A stretch of 64,000 nt of DNA from DASYKT01 sp963718105. Lineage in GTDB: Bacteria; Acidobacteriota; Blastocatellia; Pyrinomonadales; Pyrinomonadaceae. The notes under the pieces are model-generated. The model made no database searches. It worked only from the letters and a program-made list of their open reading frames with translations, and was not told the DNA's origin. Where the stretch lies: assembly GCA_963718105.1 (NCBI GenBank), contig OY970352.1:2542001-2606000 (forward strand), written 5' to 3'. The translations under genes and the position numbers were made by a program. This document shows, piece by piece, positions 52,357 to 60,467 of this stretch (within the stretch, counting starts at the first letter, position 1; each line of letters opens with the position of its first letter).

Positions 52357-52446
52357 AGCTGAGAACTTGGGAGTTCGAGGCTTCGTGAGAAAACTCAGGT
52401 AAAAACTATGCGGCTAATTTATTCTCAAACCGAATTATTGTCAATA
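52357..52446 (-). promoter_or_regulatory. Duplicated promoter plus leader, copy 1
   Basis: On the minus strand: TTGACA (52444-52439), 17-bp spacer, TAAATT (52421-52416), then a conserved leader with GAGTTTTC, GAAGCCT, and the hairpin GAACT-ccca-AGTTC. It is closely similar to 53112-53198, with identical promoter hexamers and spacing. Confidence 0.75.
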
Positions 52447-52520
52447 GAAATTTTTACAGAACAAACCCGTCTGCGGCCGCTTGCTCCGCGGACGGTCATA
52501 ATCAAATAATTAAGCCCAGG

Positions 52521-53072
52521 TTATTTCGTTGTCGTCTCTTTCGGATTATGATCGCGGTAATCCAGGAAGTCGTACCCGACATTGGCGGCGAGGAGCATCC
52601 ACATTATGATCGTCCCCAGCGGGGTAATATATTCGATGTCGTGAATTCCCTTGTCGCGCCCCATATAAAAGCTGATCGCGCCGAACACCAGGTAGAACAG
52701 GATCACAAAACAGACGGATATAAGCGTCGGCAAAACGATCTCTTTTCCACCGACATTGTTATAGGTAAAGGAAAAAAATCCGGCCGTAACTCCCGCCGCC
52801 AGGATTGATAAAATTCCGATGGCCGAAGAATATGCCGGTGGCGTTTTACCGGCGGCTGTCACATTTGGCGTCTCAGAGATCAGCAGGAAGAAACCCAGCG
52901 CGGCCAGCAGCGTGCCGAACATCCCAAACGCTGCGCACAAATAATACTTCCATTTGGATGATTTGTTCTCAAAATCTATTTTTCTCCCGTCTTCTCTAAA
53001 GAAGATAGCCCGCGCCACAATAGCGGCTACCCCGAAAAAACATCCTACTAATACAAGAGCAAAACCACCCAT
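52521..53072 (-). CDS. Multi-pass membrane protein of unknown function
   Basis: A 183-aa protein with five predicted membrane helices (~3-23, ~43-66, ~83-105, ~113-137, ~148-168). The first has a Gly-rich face (VLVGCFFGVAAIVARAIFF); a charged loop KIDFENKSSKWK follows. No catalytic motif. AGGTG precedes ATG 53072. The promoter-leader at 53112-53198 is a copy of that before the 51116 gene. Confidence 0.65.
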   Translation of the reverse strand: MGGFALVLVGCFFGVAAIVARAIFFREDGRKIDFENKSSKWKYYLCAAFGMFGTLLAALGFFLLISETPNVTAAGKTPPAYSSAIGILSILAAGVTAGFFSFTYNNVGGKEIVLPTLISVCFVILFYLVFGAISFYMGRDKGIHDIEYITPLGTIIMWMLLAANVGYDFLDYRDHNPKETTTK

Positions 53073-53111
53073 TTTTCACCTCCAAAGTGCAACAATGTGA
53101 TTGTGATATGA

Positions 53112-53198
53112 AGCTTGAGAACCAGGGAGTTCAGGCTTCGCGGGAAAACTCGGGAAACTATATAAATAATTTATTTGGAAATAGAGTGATTGTCAATA
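53112..53198 (-). promoter_or_regulatory. Duplicated promoter plus leader, copy 2
   Basis: On the minus strand: TTGACA (53196-53191), 17 bp, TAAATT (53173-53168), then the same leader blocks as copy 1. The leader hairpin GAACT-ccct-GGTTC keeps pairing through a T-G wobble where copy 1 has a Watson-Crick pair. Confidence 0.75.
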
Positions 53199-53231
53199 AC
53201 TTTAAAAGCGGTGCTGCCTGAATATATCAAA

Positions 53232-53312
53232 CCTTCGGAAAAGATGAGAGATGATAGCTGAGTGAGTCGATCTATAATCTGTCATCTATCAGTTATCATC
53301 TATTCCGAATGA
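53232..53312. repeat. Palindromic element, family C copy 2
   Basis: CTTCGGAA ... TTCCGAATG ends with GATGATAGCTGAG and ATCTATCAGTTATCATC inside. The right arm is nearly identical to copy 3 (60257-60344). Confidence 0.82.
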
Positions 53313-53414
53313 CGATCTTATGAACCTCACAGCTTTTTAGAACATCAAATCCGTGGCGCTTTAAGGTTGTTTAAGCTGCGAAACACTCACGCGCTCCTTG
53401 CGCGCTCCATACAC

Positions 53415-53816
53415 CTAGCTGATCTGCTGCATCAAACCGGCAAAATCGACCTGGCACCAGTGCTCTGTCAGCCGGCCGTTTTTGACGGTCAGGATATCGA
53501 TCACGTCGATATGGATCGGGCGGCCGGTCGGCGCCGCTCCGAAAAATTCGCCGGTGTGTTCGCCAAAGAAACTTTTTCGGGTGACGACCTTATCGCCTTC
53601 GGCCACCTGGTCATATACTTCCGCCCGGAAGCCTGAGAAAGCGCCGCGCAGCATCTTGAACAGATTTTTCACGCCCTCTTTGTCCGGCGTCAGGCCGGGC
53701 AGCGCGGAGTGGTCGACAAAATCATCCGCCAGCAATTCCTCCGCCACCTCTTCGCGGGCATCCGTCTGGTATTCGCTGATAAAGCGGCTGACTATATCTT
53801 TATTTTCCGTTGACAT
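53415..53816 (-). CDS. SnoaL/ester cyclase-like protein (NTF2-like fold)
   Basis: A 133-aa protein. ATG 53816 (MSTENKDIV) has GGGGAGA ahead and fits better than the reading from 53831. The SnoaL-like pattern is present: FISEYQTDAREEVAEELLAD, DFVDHSALPG, EGVKNLFKMLRGAFSG, and the C-terminal GRPIHIDVIDILTVKNGRL with HWCQVD. Such proteins bind small molecules in a conical pocket and many are polyketide cyclases or unknowns. No pathway genes are adjacent, so the substrate is unknown. Confidence 0.85.
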   Translation of the reverse strand: MSTENKDIVSRFISEYQTDAREEVAEELLADDFVDHSALPGLTPDKEGVKNLFKMLRGAFSGFRAEVYDQVAEGDKVVTRKSFFGEHTGEFFGAAPTGRPIHIDVIDILTVKNGRLTEHWCQVDFAGLMQQIS

Positions 53817-53942
53817 TAAATTTCTCCCCAAAAATTGGACTCGCGCACAAATTCGCTCGGCAAACTAAAACGGTTTCAAAAATCTTCATTTGACATAAGG
53901 CCGTGCGAAAGCTAAGTTTTGAAAAACCTTTAAGGAGTACCT

Positions 53943-54389
53943 ATGAGCAAAGCTAAATCTGCAGATCTGTTAATGAAACTTTACGACCTGCGCCGCGAGG
54001 CGAAAATGCGCGATGCGCGCAACTGGTTCATCACTTTTTTTCCGGAAAGCGCCCAGGACGTACTAGGGGCGATGGTGCATCCCGAAACCAGCGCCTACGC
54101 CCGTATGGTGCTTAGCTATTGGGATATGGCGGCGTCGTTCGTCAATCACGGCGCGATCGACGAAGAAATGTTCAACGAAGCCAGCGGCGAGGGCGTGGTT
54201 GTTTTTGCCAAGGTCGAACCCTTTCTGGAAGAGATCCGCACGATCACGAACAATGCGAATTTTGCCGCCAGGCTGGAAGCCTGGGTTTCACGTATTCCCG
54301 ACTATAAACAGGTCTGCGAAGACCGCCGCAACATGCTGAAAAATATGATGGCTGCCCGCGCCGAAATGATGAAAGGCGCATCAGCGTAA
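53943..54389 (+). CDS. Hypothetical cytoplasmic alpha-helical protein
   Basis: A 148-aa protein without signal peptide or membrane helix. It is all helical (LLMKLYDLRREAKMRDARNW, YARMVLSYWDMAASFVNHG, FLEEIRTITNNANF) and ends in a Met/Ala-rich helix. AAGGAG precedes ATG 53943. I do not recognise the family. It may be transcribed with engB 73 bp further on, but a palindrome lies between. Confidence 0.65.
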   Translation: MSKAKSADLLMKLYDLRREAKMRDARNWFITFFPESAQDVLGAMVHPETSAYARMVLSYWDMAASFVNHGAIDEEMFNEASGEGVVVFAKVEPFLEEIRTITNNANFAARLEAWVSRIPDYKQVCEDRRNMLKNMMAARAEMMKGASA

Positions 54390-54400
54390 TTGATAATGAG

Positions 54401-54453
54401 TAACGGTGAATGATTAATGCCGAGAGATGGTCTATATTAATCATTCACCGTTA
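54401..54453. repeat. Palindrome in the engB leader (18-bp perfect arms)
   Basis: 54401-54418 pairs perfectly with 54436-54453 (TAACGGTGAATGATTAAT and complement). It ends 9 bp before the engB ATG, so the hairpin may affect its translation. Confidence 0.9.
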
Positions 54454-54462
54454 TTCATTTGT

Positions 54463-55035
54463 ATGAAGATTTCCTCAGCCAAATTCGTAAAAAGCGCTTT
54501 TGAAGAGAGCCACTGGGTGACGGACAGCAAACCGGAAATATCTTTTCTCGGCCGCTCGAACGTAGGAAAATCCAGTTTGCTCAATTCACTTTTGAAGGTA
54601 AAAGGCCTGGCGCGCACTTCGAATACCCCCGGCCGAACGCAGAGCATCAACTTTTTTCTGATCAACGATGCCTTTTATTTCGCCGATCTGCCGGGTTACG
54701 GTTATGCCAAAGTTTCCAAGACGATGCGAAAGGATTGGGGCAAGATGGCCGAAGAATATCTTGCTTTACGGCCCCAACTTGTGTTATCAATACAATTAAT
54801 AGATTCGCGGCATCCTCCTACTGAGCTTGATCTGCAATTGCAGGAATGGCTAGTTTTTCATCAAAGGCCGCGGCTTGTGATCGCCACGAAATCGGACAAA
54901 CTATCCCGCAATGAATTGCATAAGAATTTGCAAGTCATCAGGAAAGAGATGCCTTTAAGCAAAGTGATAGCTTATTCGTCGTCTAAAGGACATGGCCGCG
55001 ACGAAGTTTGGCATGAAATCGAAGAAAAATTATGA
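54463..55035 (+). CDS. engB: Ribosome biogenesis GTPase EngB (YihA/YsxC)
   Basis: A 190-aa GTP-binding protein needed for 50S assembly. The start is ATG 54463 (MKISSAKFVKSAF), matching the family; upstream in-frame codons to 54427 lie in a palindrome. The G motifs are complete: G1 GRSNVGKSSLLNS, switch region GRTQSINFF, G3 DLPGYGYAKVS, G4 ATKSDKL and G5 SSSKG. No Shine-Dalgarno is evident, and the palindrome just upstream could hinder or control initiation. Confidence 0.96.
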   Translation: MKISSAKFVKSAFEESHWVTDSKPEISFLGRSNVGKSSLLNSLLKVKGLARTSNTPGRTQSINFFLINDAFYFADLPGYGYAKVSKTMRKDWGKMAEEYLALRPQLVLSIQLIDSRHPPTELDLQLQEWLVFHQRPRLVIATKSDKLSRNELHKNLQVIRKEMPLSKVIAYSSSKGHGRDEVWHEIEEKL

Positions 55036-55345
55036 AAAAGTAAAGATTTGGGGTTGATTTCTCGGACAACTTTGAGAGATAATTCACTATCTCATTAAAA
55101 CTCAGGGGTAAAAGCTCTAGGGTTTAGTTCGGAAACGCCTTGGCTGTACTTTCCAACTTGTTTCTCCGTGACAACTTATGACTTTTTAGATCGGCTAACA
55201 CCGATCTTGCGTTAGGTCACAAATTCGCCGCCGGAACATTAAATCCATAACATTATCGAGATATAGTTTTTTCCAATATTAATAATCCTGAAAAATTTAA
55301 GAGTACATGCAACGCAGCTAAAGAAAGCTGTTAAGGATAAATAAA
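55036..55345. other. Intergenic and probable rho leader
   Basis: A 310-bp gap. The one clear structure is a 7-bp hairpin AGATCGG-ctaaca-CCGATCT (55188-55207) in the probable 5' UTR of rho. Rho mRNA leaders are often autoregulated, so this may matter. No gene is seen. Confidence 0.5.
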
Positions 55346-56812
55346 ATGCCAACTAAAGTAACTAAAAAGAAAGGCAGCGCAGGCACTGATGAAAAAAAGA
55401 ACGGTGCTGCTGCCGATGAAGTAAAAGAAAAAATAGAAGACACTCCGCTTGAAGAGGTCGAAGAGATCGAGGAAATTGAGGAGGTCGAGGAGATCGATGC
55501 CGGCGAAGAAGAAGCAGAAGAAGAAACGGTAAGATCTTCTCCGCCCTCGGGCAACGGTGCCAATTTCGATCTCGCGGTCCTCAAGGAAATGTCTATTTCC
55601 GACCTCACGCACGTCGCCAAGGATTACAACATCCTGGGCGCTTCGGGCATGAGAAAGCAGGAGTTGATCTTTAAGGTCCTCGCCGCGCAAACGGAAAAAA
55701 GCGGCTTGATCTTTTCCGAAGGTGTGCTGGAAACCTTGCCCGACGGCTTTGGATTTCTGCGCGCGCCGGAATCTAACTATCTGCCGGGCCCGGACGATAT
55801 CTATGTCAGCCCTTCGCAGATCCGCAAGTTTGACCTGCGCACCGGCGACACCATAAGCGGCCAGATCCGCCCGCCCAAGGAAGGCGAGCGTTACTTTGCG
55901 CTGATCAAGGTCGAGGCGATCAACTTTGAATCTCCGGAATCTTCGCGTGAAAAAGTATTTTTCGACAACCTGACGCCGCTTTATCCCGACGAACGCCTGA
56001 CGATGGAGATCGGCCCGGATAATATCTCGGCCCGTGTGATCGACCTGGTCACGCCGATCGGCAAAGGCCAGCGCGCCTTGATCGTGGCGCCGCCGCGCAC
56101 CGGTAAAACGATGCTGCTGCAGACCATCGCCAATTCCGTCACGACCAATCACCCGGAAGTAACCCTGATCGTGCTGCTCATCGACGAGCGCCCGGAAGAA
56201 GTTACCGATATGCAGCGCAGCGTCAACGGCGAAGTTATCAGCTCGACCTTTGACGAACCGCCGACCCGCCACGTGCAGGTTGCGGACATGGTCATCGAAA
56301 AAGCAAAACGCCTGGTCGAACACAAACGCGACGTGGTTATCCTGCTCGATTCGATCACCCGCCTGGCGCGCGCGCATAACGCGGTCGTGCCTCCGTCGGG
56401 TAAGATCCTTTCCGGCGGTATCGATTCAAACGCGCTCCAGCGCCCGAAACGCTTTTTCGGCGCCGCGCGCAACATCGAAGAAGGCGGTTCGCTGACGATC
56501 ATCGCCACCGCGCTGATCGACACCGGTTCGCGCATGGACGATGTTATTTTCGAAGAGTTCAAGGGAACGGGTAACTCGGAAATTCATCTTGACCGCAGGC
56601 TGAGCGACAAACGCCTCTTCCCGGCGATCGACATCCAGCGCTCCGGCACCCGTAAGGAAGAACTGCTGATCGAGAAGGAAGACCTAAACCGCATCTGGGT
56701 AATGCGCCGCGTCCTCAATCCCCTCTCGCCCGTCGAGCAAATGGAAGTCGTGCTGGAAAGACTCTCGAAGTCAAAAGCCAATGCGGATTTCCTGGCCAGT
56801 ATGCAGACCTAA
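55346..56812 (+). CDS. rho: Transcription termination factor Rho
   Basis: Hexameric RNA-dependent ATPase that ends transcription. 488 aa, longer than E. coli Rho (419) owing to a ~70-residue acidic N-terminal insert (EEVEEIEEIEEVEEIDAGEE). The Rho N-domain is at ~85-130 (LKEMSISDLTHVAKDYNILG) and the RNA-binding cold-shock-like domain at ~130-210 (LPDGFGFLRAPESNYLPGPD). The ATPase has Walker A APPRTGKTM (~250), Walker B VVILLDSITRLAR, and the Q/R-loops IDIQRSGTRKEELL. Acidic extensions in other bacterial Rho proteins modify RNA binding or phase behaviour. Confidence 0.97.
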   Translation: MPTKVTKKKGSAGTDEKKNGAAADEVKEKIEDTPLEEVEEIEEIEEVEEIDAGEEEAEEETVRSSPPSGNGANFDLAVLKEMSISDLTHVAKDYNILGASGMRKQELIFKVLAAQTEKSGLIFSEGVLETLPDGFGFLRAPESNYLPGPDDIYVSPSQIRKFDLRTGDTISGQIRPPKEGERYFALIKVEAINFESPESSREKVFFDNLTPLYPDERLTMEIGPDNISARVIDLVTPIGKGQRALIVAPPRTGKTMLLQTIANSVTTNHPEVTLIVLLIDERPEEVTDMQRSVNGEVISSTFDEPPTRHVQVADMVIEKAKRLVEHKRDVVILLDSITRLARAHNAVVPPSGKILSGGIDSNALQRPKRFFGAARNIEEGGSLTIIATALIDTGSRMDDVIFEEFKGTGNSEIHLDRRLSDKRLFPAIDIQRSGTRKEELLIEKEDLNRIWVMRRVLNPLSPVEQMEVVLERLSKSKANADFLASMQT

Positions 56813-56875
56813 AAACTGGGAGCGCAGACTTCAGTCTGCAGCGCTAACAAATGGGCGCTTCGCGTTCGAAATATT

Positions 56876-56905
56876 AAAGGGCAGGTTTTGTACCTGCCCT
56901 TTTTA
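56876..56905 (+). terminator. Rho-independent terminator of rho
   Basis: An 11-bp perfect stem (56876-56886 with 56892-56902) with a U-run, 63 bp after the rho stop. Immediately before it, at ~56819, lies the GCAGACTTCAGTCTGC palindrome. Confidence 0.93.
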
Positions 56906-57091
56906 TGTCTCGCTCAGCGAAGTCAGGCATGTGATTAGCATAAACGAGGGCGCAATGTTCAAGCGGTGCCAGGTTGTAGGGGTTTTTAAAGTGCTTCCCG
57001 TCTCTTTCCGTAATGGGCAAATAATTTCTTTCCAAATAATCCGTTTTCGATTATTCTTTTGCTGCAAAAGTTTTCAACCTGATCAAACTTC

Positions 57092-59200
57092 ATGAAAAAG
57101 AGCACTTCCCGCAAACTTCTTCTTATTTCGTTGGCAATAGTTTTTCTTTCATTGCTATCGGGACTACTGATCAACCTGATGACAAACAGCCCGGATTTTA
57201 CGCGATGGTTAACGGATAAAGGAATTGGAACAAGGCATATGGTGGGCGGCGTGATTATCACGGGCGCCGGCCTGTTGTTTCTTGCATATCTTCAATTTCG
57301 ATATGACGAGGCCCCGGTGTCTTCCGGAGAGAAAGGCGTTTCCGGCCCCGACGCCGATCCCGATGTCGAGATGTTCTTCGATTCGCTGAGTAAGCGCTAC
57401 CGAAATCGTTATGAGCAAAAACTGGATGGACGTTTCGCGATCACCCTGGAAATTCGCGAAAATTGGGATGATGAAGACGCAGAACCGGTTACGGATAAGT
57501 TTGAAAAAGATCCGAATTCCGGCCCGGCGGCGCTCAAGATCAATGAGCTGTTTCTAAAGAAGAAGCGATTGCTGATCGTCGGAAATCCCGGGGCCGGAAA
57601 AACCGTCCTGCTCTTAAAGCTTGCATTGAATCTTCTTGAAAACACCGAAAGGAGAGGAAATTATCAGATCCCGGTAATATTCAATCTTGTTTCATGGTCG
57701 CCTAAATATAGGAAGTTTGAAGACTGGCTGGTTGCAATGCTTGTTTACGGCGAGGGACTATCGCGCGACCTTGCGGAAAAAATGTTGCACAAGAATAGGA
57801 TCGTATTTTTGTTTGACGGTTTGGATGAATTAGCACGAAATGAAAAAAAGAAAATTGCGGCCAAGAAGCGGGCTGATTGCCTGGAGGCGTTGACCTTGTA
57901 CTTCCGGAAAGGGCGCCAAAACGTAATTTGCTGTCGTAAGAAAGAATTCGTTCGAATCCGTGCCGCTACCGGACAAGACGCGCCTGTTTCGGCAAAGATA
58001 GATATAAAAGATTTGACACAAGACCAGATTGAGGGCGCTTTATTAGAGGCTTCATACAGCGTACGCGAAGGGAGAAACGTAGATGAGGTTTCCGCGGTAA
58101 ATATATTGACACTATTGCAGGAAGACAAAGGCAAAGCCCTTTCGGAGGTTTTGCAAACGCCTTTCTATTTCACCACCGCGCTCGAGGTTTTCGATCAGCA
58201 AAATGTTAAATTCCCGGACCTGCCGAAAAATATAAAGAGTTTGCAGAAGTACTTACTGGATAAATTCGTAAAGAATAAACTTGAACATACGCCAAATCCG
58301 AACGAGTTCGAATTCGGAAAAACGTGGACGATGCTGGTATCGCTTGCCACGCTGATGGAGAAAAAACAGCTTATTACCTTCGAGCTTGCCGATCTGCAGC
58401 CGTCGGATCTGACGAAGAGATGGACTTATACCGCCTTTTTCGGTTTAGCGGTGACGTTGTTATTCAGCCTGGTTTTTATTTTATATGTCGGCCTGGTGCA
58501 TGGTTTGTCCGATGAGGTAAGCTATCCCGAATTTTTCGGAGGCTTGATATTCAGTTCCTTTTTCGGCTTCTTTCTCGGGATGAGTATAGGCTCCGAGGAT
58601 GAGATCACCACTGAGGATATAGTGCGCCTCAGCTTTTCCAGATTCCTTAGTTGGGAGAGGGTAGCGATAAAATCTCTCTTATTCGGCCTGGGCGTTGGGG
58701 GCATCACCAGCCTGTTTCTTATCGCCACCACCGGCGTGGTTTTTGGCGTTATTTTCGGTTTGCTGAGCAGTATCGCCTGGGGCTTCGGAAATCTGAAAAG
58801 GATAACAAGATTTGCCTATCTCAAAAGTCCGTACCAGAGGATATACGGCGGTTTTACCGTAAACCTGGCATTTGTAATATTGGTAAGTATTCTAATAATG
58901 TGGCTTACGTATTTCTTCGAGACTGCCAACAGCAAATGGCTTATTGCCGTTTCAATCTTAACGCTATACCTGTCATTTATACCGCTGCTTCGGCATCCGC
59001 TGATCCGGCACTTCATTCTTCGTTTCGCGCTGCGGTTCGAGGGGGTTGTTATTCCAAAATACGTAACGTTTTTGAACTATATTGATGCGACCCGGATACT
59101 GGAGCGAGACGGGGGACATTGGCGATTTCGGCACCAAAATCTGCAGGAATATTTTGCTGAATTAAGTAAGGGGCCGACTATGCGGAAGCCCGCATTATAA
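57092..59200 (+). CDS. Membrane-anchored NACHT-domain NTPase (STAND family)
   Basis: A 702-aa protein with two N-terminal membrane helices (~8-28, ~50-68) and a cytoplasmic NACHT module. Walker A is VGNPGAGKT (Lys170), Walker B is IVFLFDGLDEL (Asp242), and a sensor-like CCRKKEFVRIR follows. A helical region then leads to about five membrane helices (~450-640), and the end (GGHWRFRHQNLQEYFAEL) has the RFxH-xxLQEYF motif typical of NACHT C-termini. NACHT proteins are signalling ATPases, some acting in bacterial antiviral defence. Here the sensor would have to be the membrane part. No effector gene is fused or adjacent. It lies between rho and a glgA relic, a probable accessory position. Confidence 0.85.
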   Translation: MKKSTSRKLLLISLAIVFLSLLSGLLINLMTNSPDFTRWLTDKGIGTRHMVGGVIITGAGLLFLAYLQFRYDEAPVSSGEKGVSGPDADPDVEMFFDSLSKRYRNRYEQKLDGRFAITLEIRENWDDEDAEPVTDKFEKDPNSGPAALKINELFLKKKRLLIVGNPGAGKTVLLLKLALNLLENTERRGNYQIPVIFNLVSWSPKYRKFEDWLVAMLVYGEGLSRDLAEKMLHKNRIVFLFDGLDELARNEKKKIAAKKRADCLEALTLYFRKGRQNVICCRKKEFVRIRAATGQDAPVSAKIDIKDLTQDQIEGALLEASYSVREGRNVDEVSAVNILTLLQEDKGKALSEVLQTPFYFTTALEVFDQQNVKFPDLPKNIKSLQKYLLDKFVKNKLEHTPNPNEFEFGKTWTMLVSLATLMEKKQLITFELADLQPSDLTKRWTYTAFFGLAVTLLFSLVFILYVGLVHGLSDEVSYPEFFGGLIFSSFFGFFLGMSIGSEDEITTEDIVRLSFSRFLSWERVAIKSLLFGLGVGGITSLFLIATTGVVFGVIFGLLSSIAWGFGNLKRITRFAYLKSPYQRIYGGFTVNLAFVILVSILIMWLTYFFETANSKWLIAVSILTLYLSFIPLLRHPLIRHFILRFALRFEGVVIPKYVTFLNYIDATRILERDGGHWRFRHQNLQEYFAELSKGPTMRKPAL

Positions 59201-59267
59201 ACGCAAAATCAAAGCCCTGCGAGAATCCCTTTGACACAATAACTCTATAAAGCAGGACGAAATATTT

Positions 59268-59380
59268 TTGCGAGTCGCTATCTTATCCTCCGAAGCAGTT
59301 CCCTACTCCAAGACTGACTAACGCTACCGGCGCGCTGCCTGAGGTGCTCCGGTACAATGGCATTTCGGTTGGGGCGCCAT
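59268..59380 (+). pseudogene. Decayed 5' fragment of a second glgA
   Basis: From 59268 the sequence reads L-RVAILSSEAVPYSKT (start ATG changed to TTG), then a small deletion and a stop at 59319-59321. The next stretch, shifted in frame, still resembles glgA (TGALPEVLRYNGIS versus AGALPKALRREGVS). Over the first 48 nt, 39 match the intact glgA at 60468, and most differences are third-position, so the copy was under protein-level selection before decay. No similarity is seen after ~59380. Confidence 0.85.
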
Positions 59381-59419
59381 GCGCTCTTCATCCGGCAGAG
59401 CATGTTTTTTAGCTAAAGC

Positions 59420-60133
59420 TCACCTGCTTTTGTTCCAGCGGTGCCCTCCGAACATCCGCACGGCGCGATAGGCGACGTCGCGTTTCCACTTTGCTATCTG
59501 CCTTTTTTCCATCAGCTCGTAAAAAAGATTGTCGGCATCTTTGCGAAGGAACGTGTGTTTCGGATCTTCCAGAGGTTCCAATTGGCCAGGCGGCAGATCA
59601 CCGCCGCAGCGATACAGCAGATCGTGAAACAAAGGGGCTTCGATAGACAGTTCAAATGAGGAAACCATCGGCCAAAGAAAGCGCGGGACGCTGGCCAGGT
59701 CAGTGAAAGAATCTTTTTTTGCGGTCAGGGCCCACTTCCCAAACCGGTAGGAACAATCTTCCACCACCATCCATTCCCTTTTGGAAACGACATAAGTTAT
59801 CTTGGCGGTCGGGACATCGTCTCCTGCCGCTCCGGTTTGAGAAACCAATCCGGCGGCGTTTACTATCTCGACGATCTCTTCATCGGAAATATCCTCAAGC
59901 TTGCTCACGTCCAGATCAAGAACATTTTTGGGAGCGTCAGATTCCGGCAGCAAAGCCTCTTCCTCACCGAGTTCTCCGGGCATTGGCGCGCCCGCATTCG
60001 TCTTAAATGCCGCGGGAAGATCTTCGCCCCGGTACATATTGATATGAACGTCCTCACCGGAAAGCTGACCGGAAAGAATTTTTTCATCTATTTCCGCGAC
60101 GCTTGACCTCAACTGCTCTGCCACCGATTTCAT
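59420..60133 (-). CDS. DUF1353-domain protein with ~100-residue N-terminal extension
   Basis: A 237-aa protein. The C-terminal part (~110-237) carries the DUF1353 pattern: SFTDLASVPRFLWPM, APLFHDLLYRCG, RKDADNLFYELM, and the final KRDVAYRAVRMFGGHRW. DUF1353 proteins are small, mostly of phage or unknown origin, and have been compared to peptidases, but catalysis is not shown. The N-terminal half (MKSVAEQLRSSVAEIDEKIL ... LDLDVSKLEDISDEEIVEIV) is acidic and not part of that domain; it may be an adaptor. AAGGAG precedes ATG 60133. It is opposite in strand to the flanking glgA relic and intact glgA. Confidence 0.8.
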   Translation of the reverse strand: MKSVAEQLRSSVAEIDEKILSGQLSGEDVHINMYRGEDLPAAFKTNAGAPMPGELGEEEALLPESDAPKNVLDLDVSKLEDISDEEIVEIVNAAGLVSQTGAAGDDVPTAKITYVVSKREWMVVEDCSYRFGKWALTAKKDSFTDLASVPRFLWPMVSSFELSIEAPLFHDLLYRCGGDLPPGQLEPLEDPKHTFLRKDADNLFYELMEKRQIAKWKRDVAYRAVRMFGGHRWNKSR

Positions 60134-60467
60134 GGATTCTCCTTACGTAAGATGGATGGAAGAAAGAAAGTGCCTAAAAATATTTGAAATGACACGAAAT
60201 GTCAAGAAGTTTCCCTTGCGGGTCGTGTCCAAAGGTGTGGCGCGGCATCAAATAATCATTCGGAATGGATGACAGATAATAGTTGATAGCTGAGAGATTT
60301 GATCTCTTATCTGTCATCTATCAGTTATCATCTACTCCGAATGGTAATCCTACAAACGAACTCTACGCGGGGAAATTATCGCGGCGCGCGGTATAAATTA
60401 AGCCGTTCAAATAGACGGCATAGCAGAACGCAGTTAAAATAAACCTTGCTCCAATTATCTCTTTAAC
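60134..60467. other. 334-bp divergent gap with family C repeat
   Basis: Separates the DUF1353 gene and glgA. 60257-60344 is the most complete family C palindrome. 60380-60467 should hold the glgA promoter. No gene is seen. Confidence 0.65.
60257..60344. repeat. Palindromic element, family C copy 3 (most complete)
   Basis: CATTCGGAATGGATGACAG at the left and a matching right arm ending CTCCGAATGG, with paired GATAATAGTTGATAGCTGAG / TATCAGTTATCATC units inside. Arms are imperfect but pair over most of their length. Confidence 0.85.

Larger units (their letters stand above)
53073..53414. other. 342-bp gap with promoter-leader copy 2 and family C repeat
   Basis: Contains the duplicated promoter-leader (53112-53198) and the palindromic family C copy (53232-53312). 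The remainder to 53414 shows no gene. Confidence 0.7.

Noticed and set aside
55331..56377. 348-codon minus-strand open frame over rho
   Set aside because: Antisense shadow; its C-terminal Phe/Ser/Leu-rich part is the complement of the acidic GAA/GAG-rich rho N-terminus.
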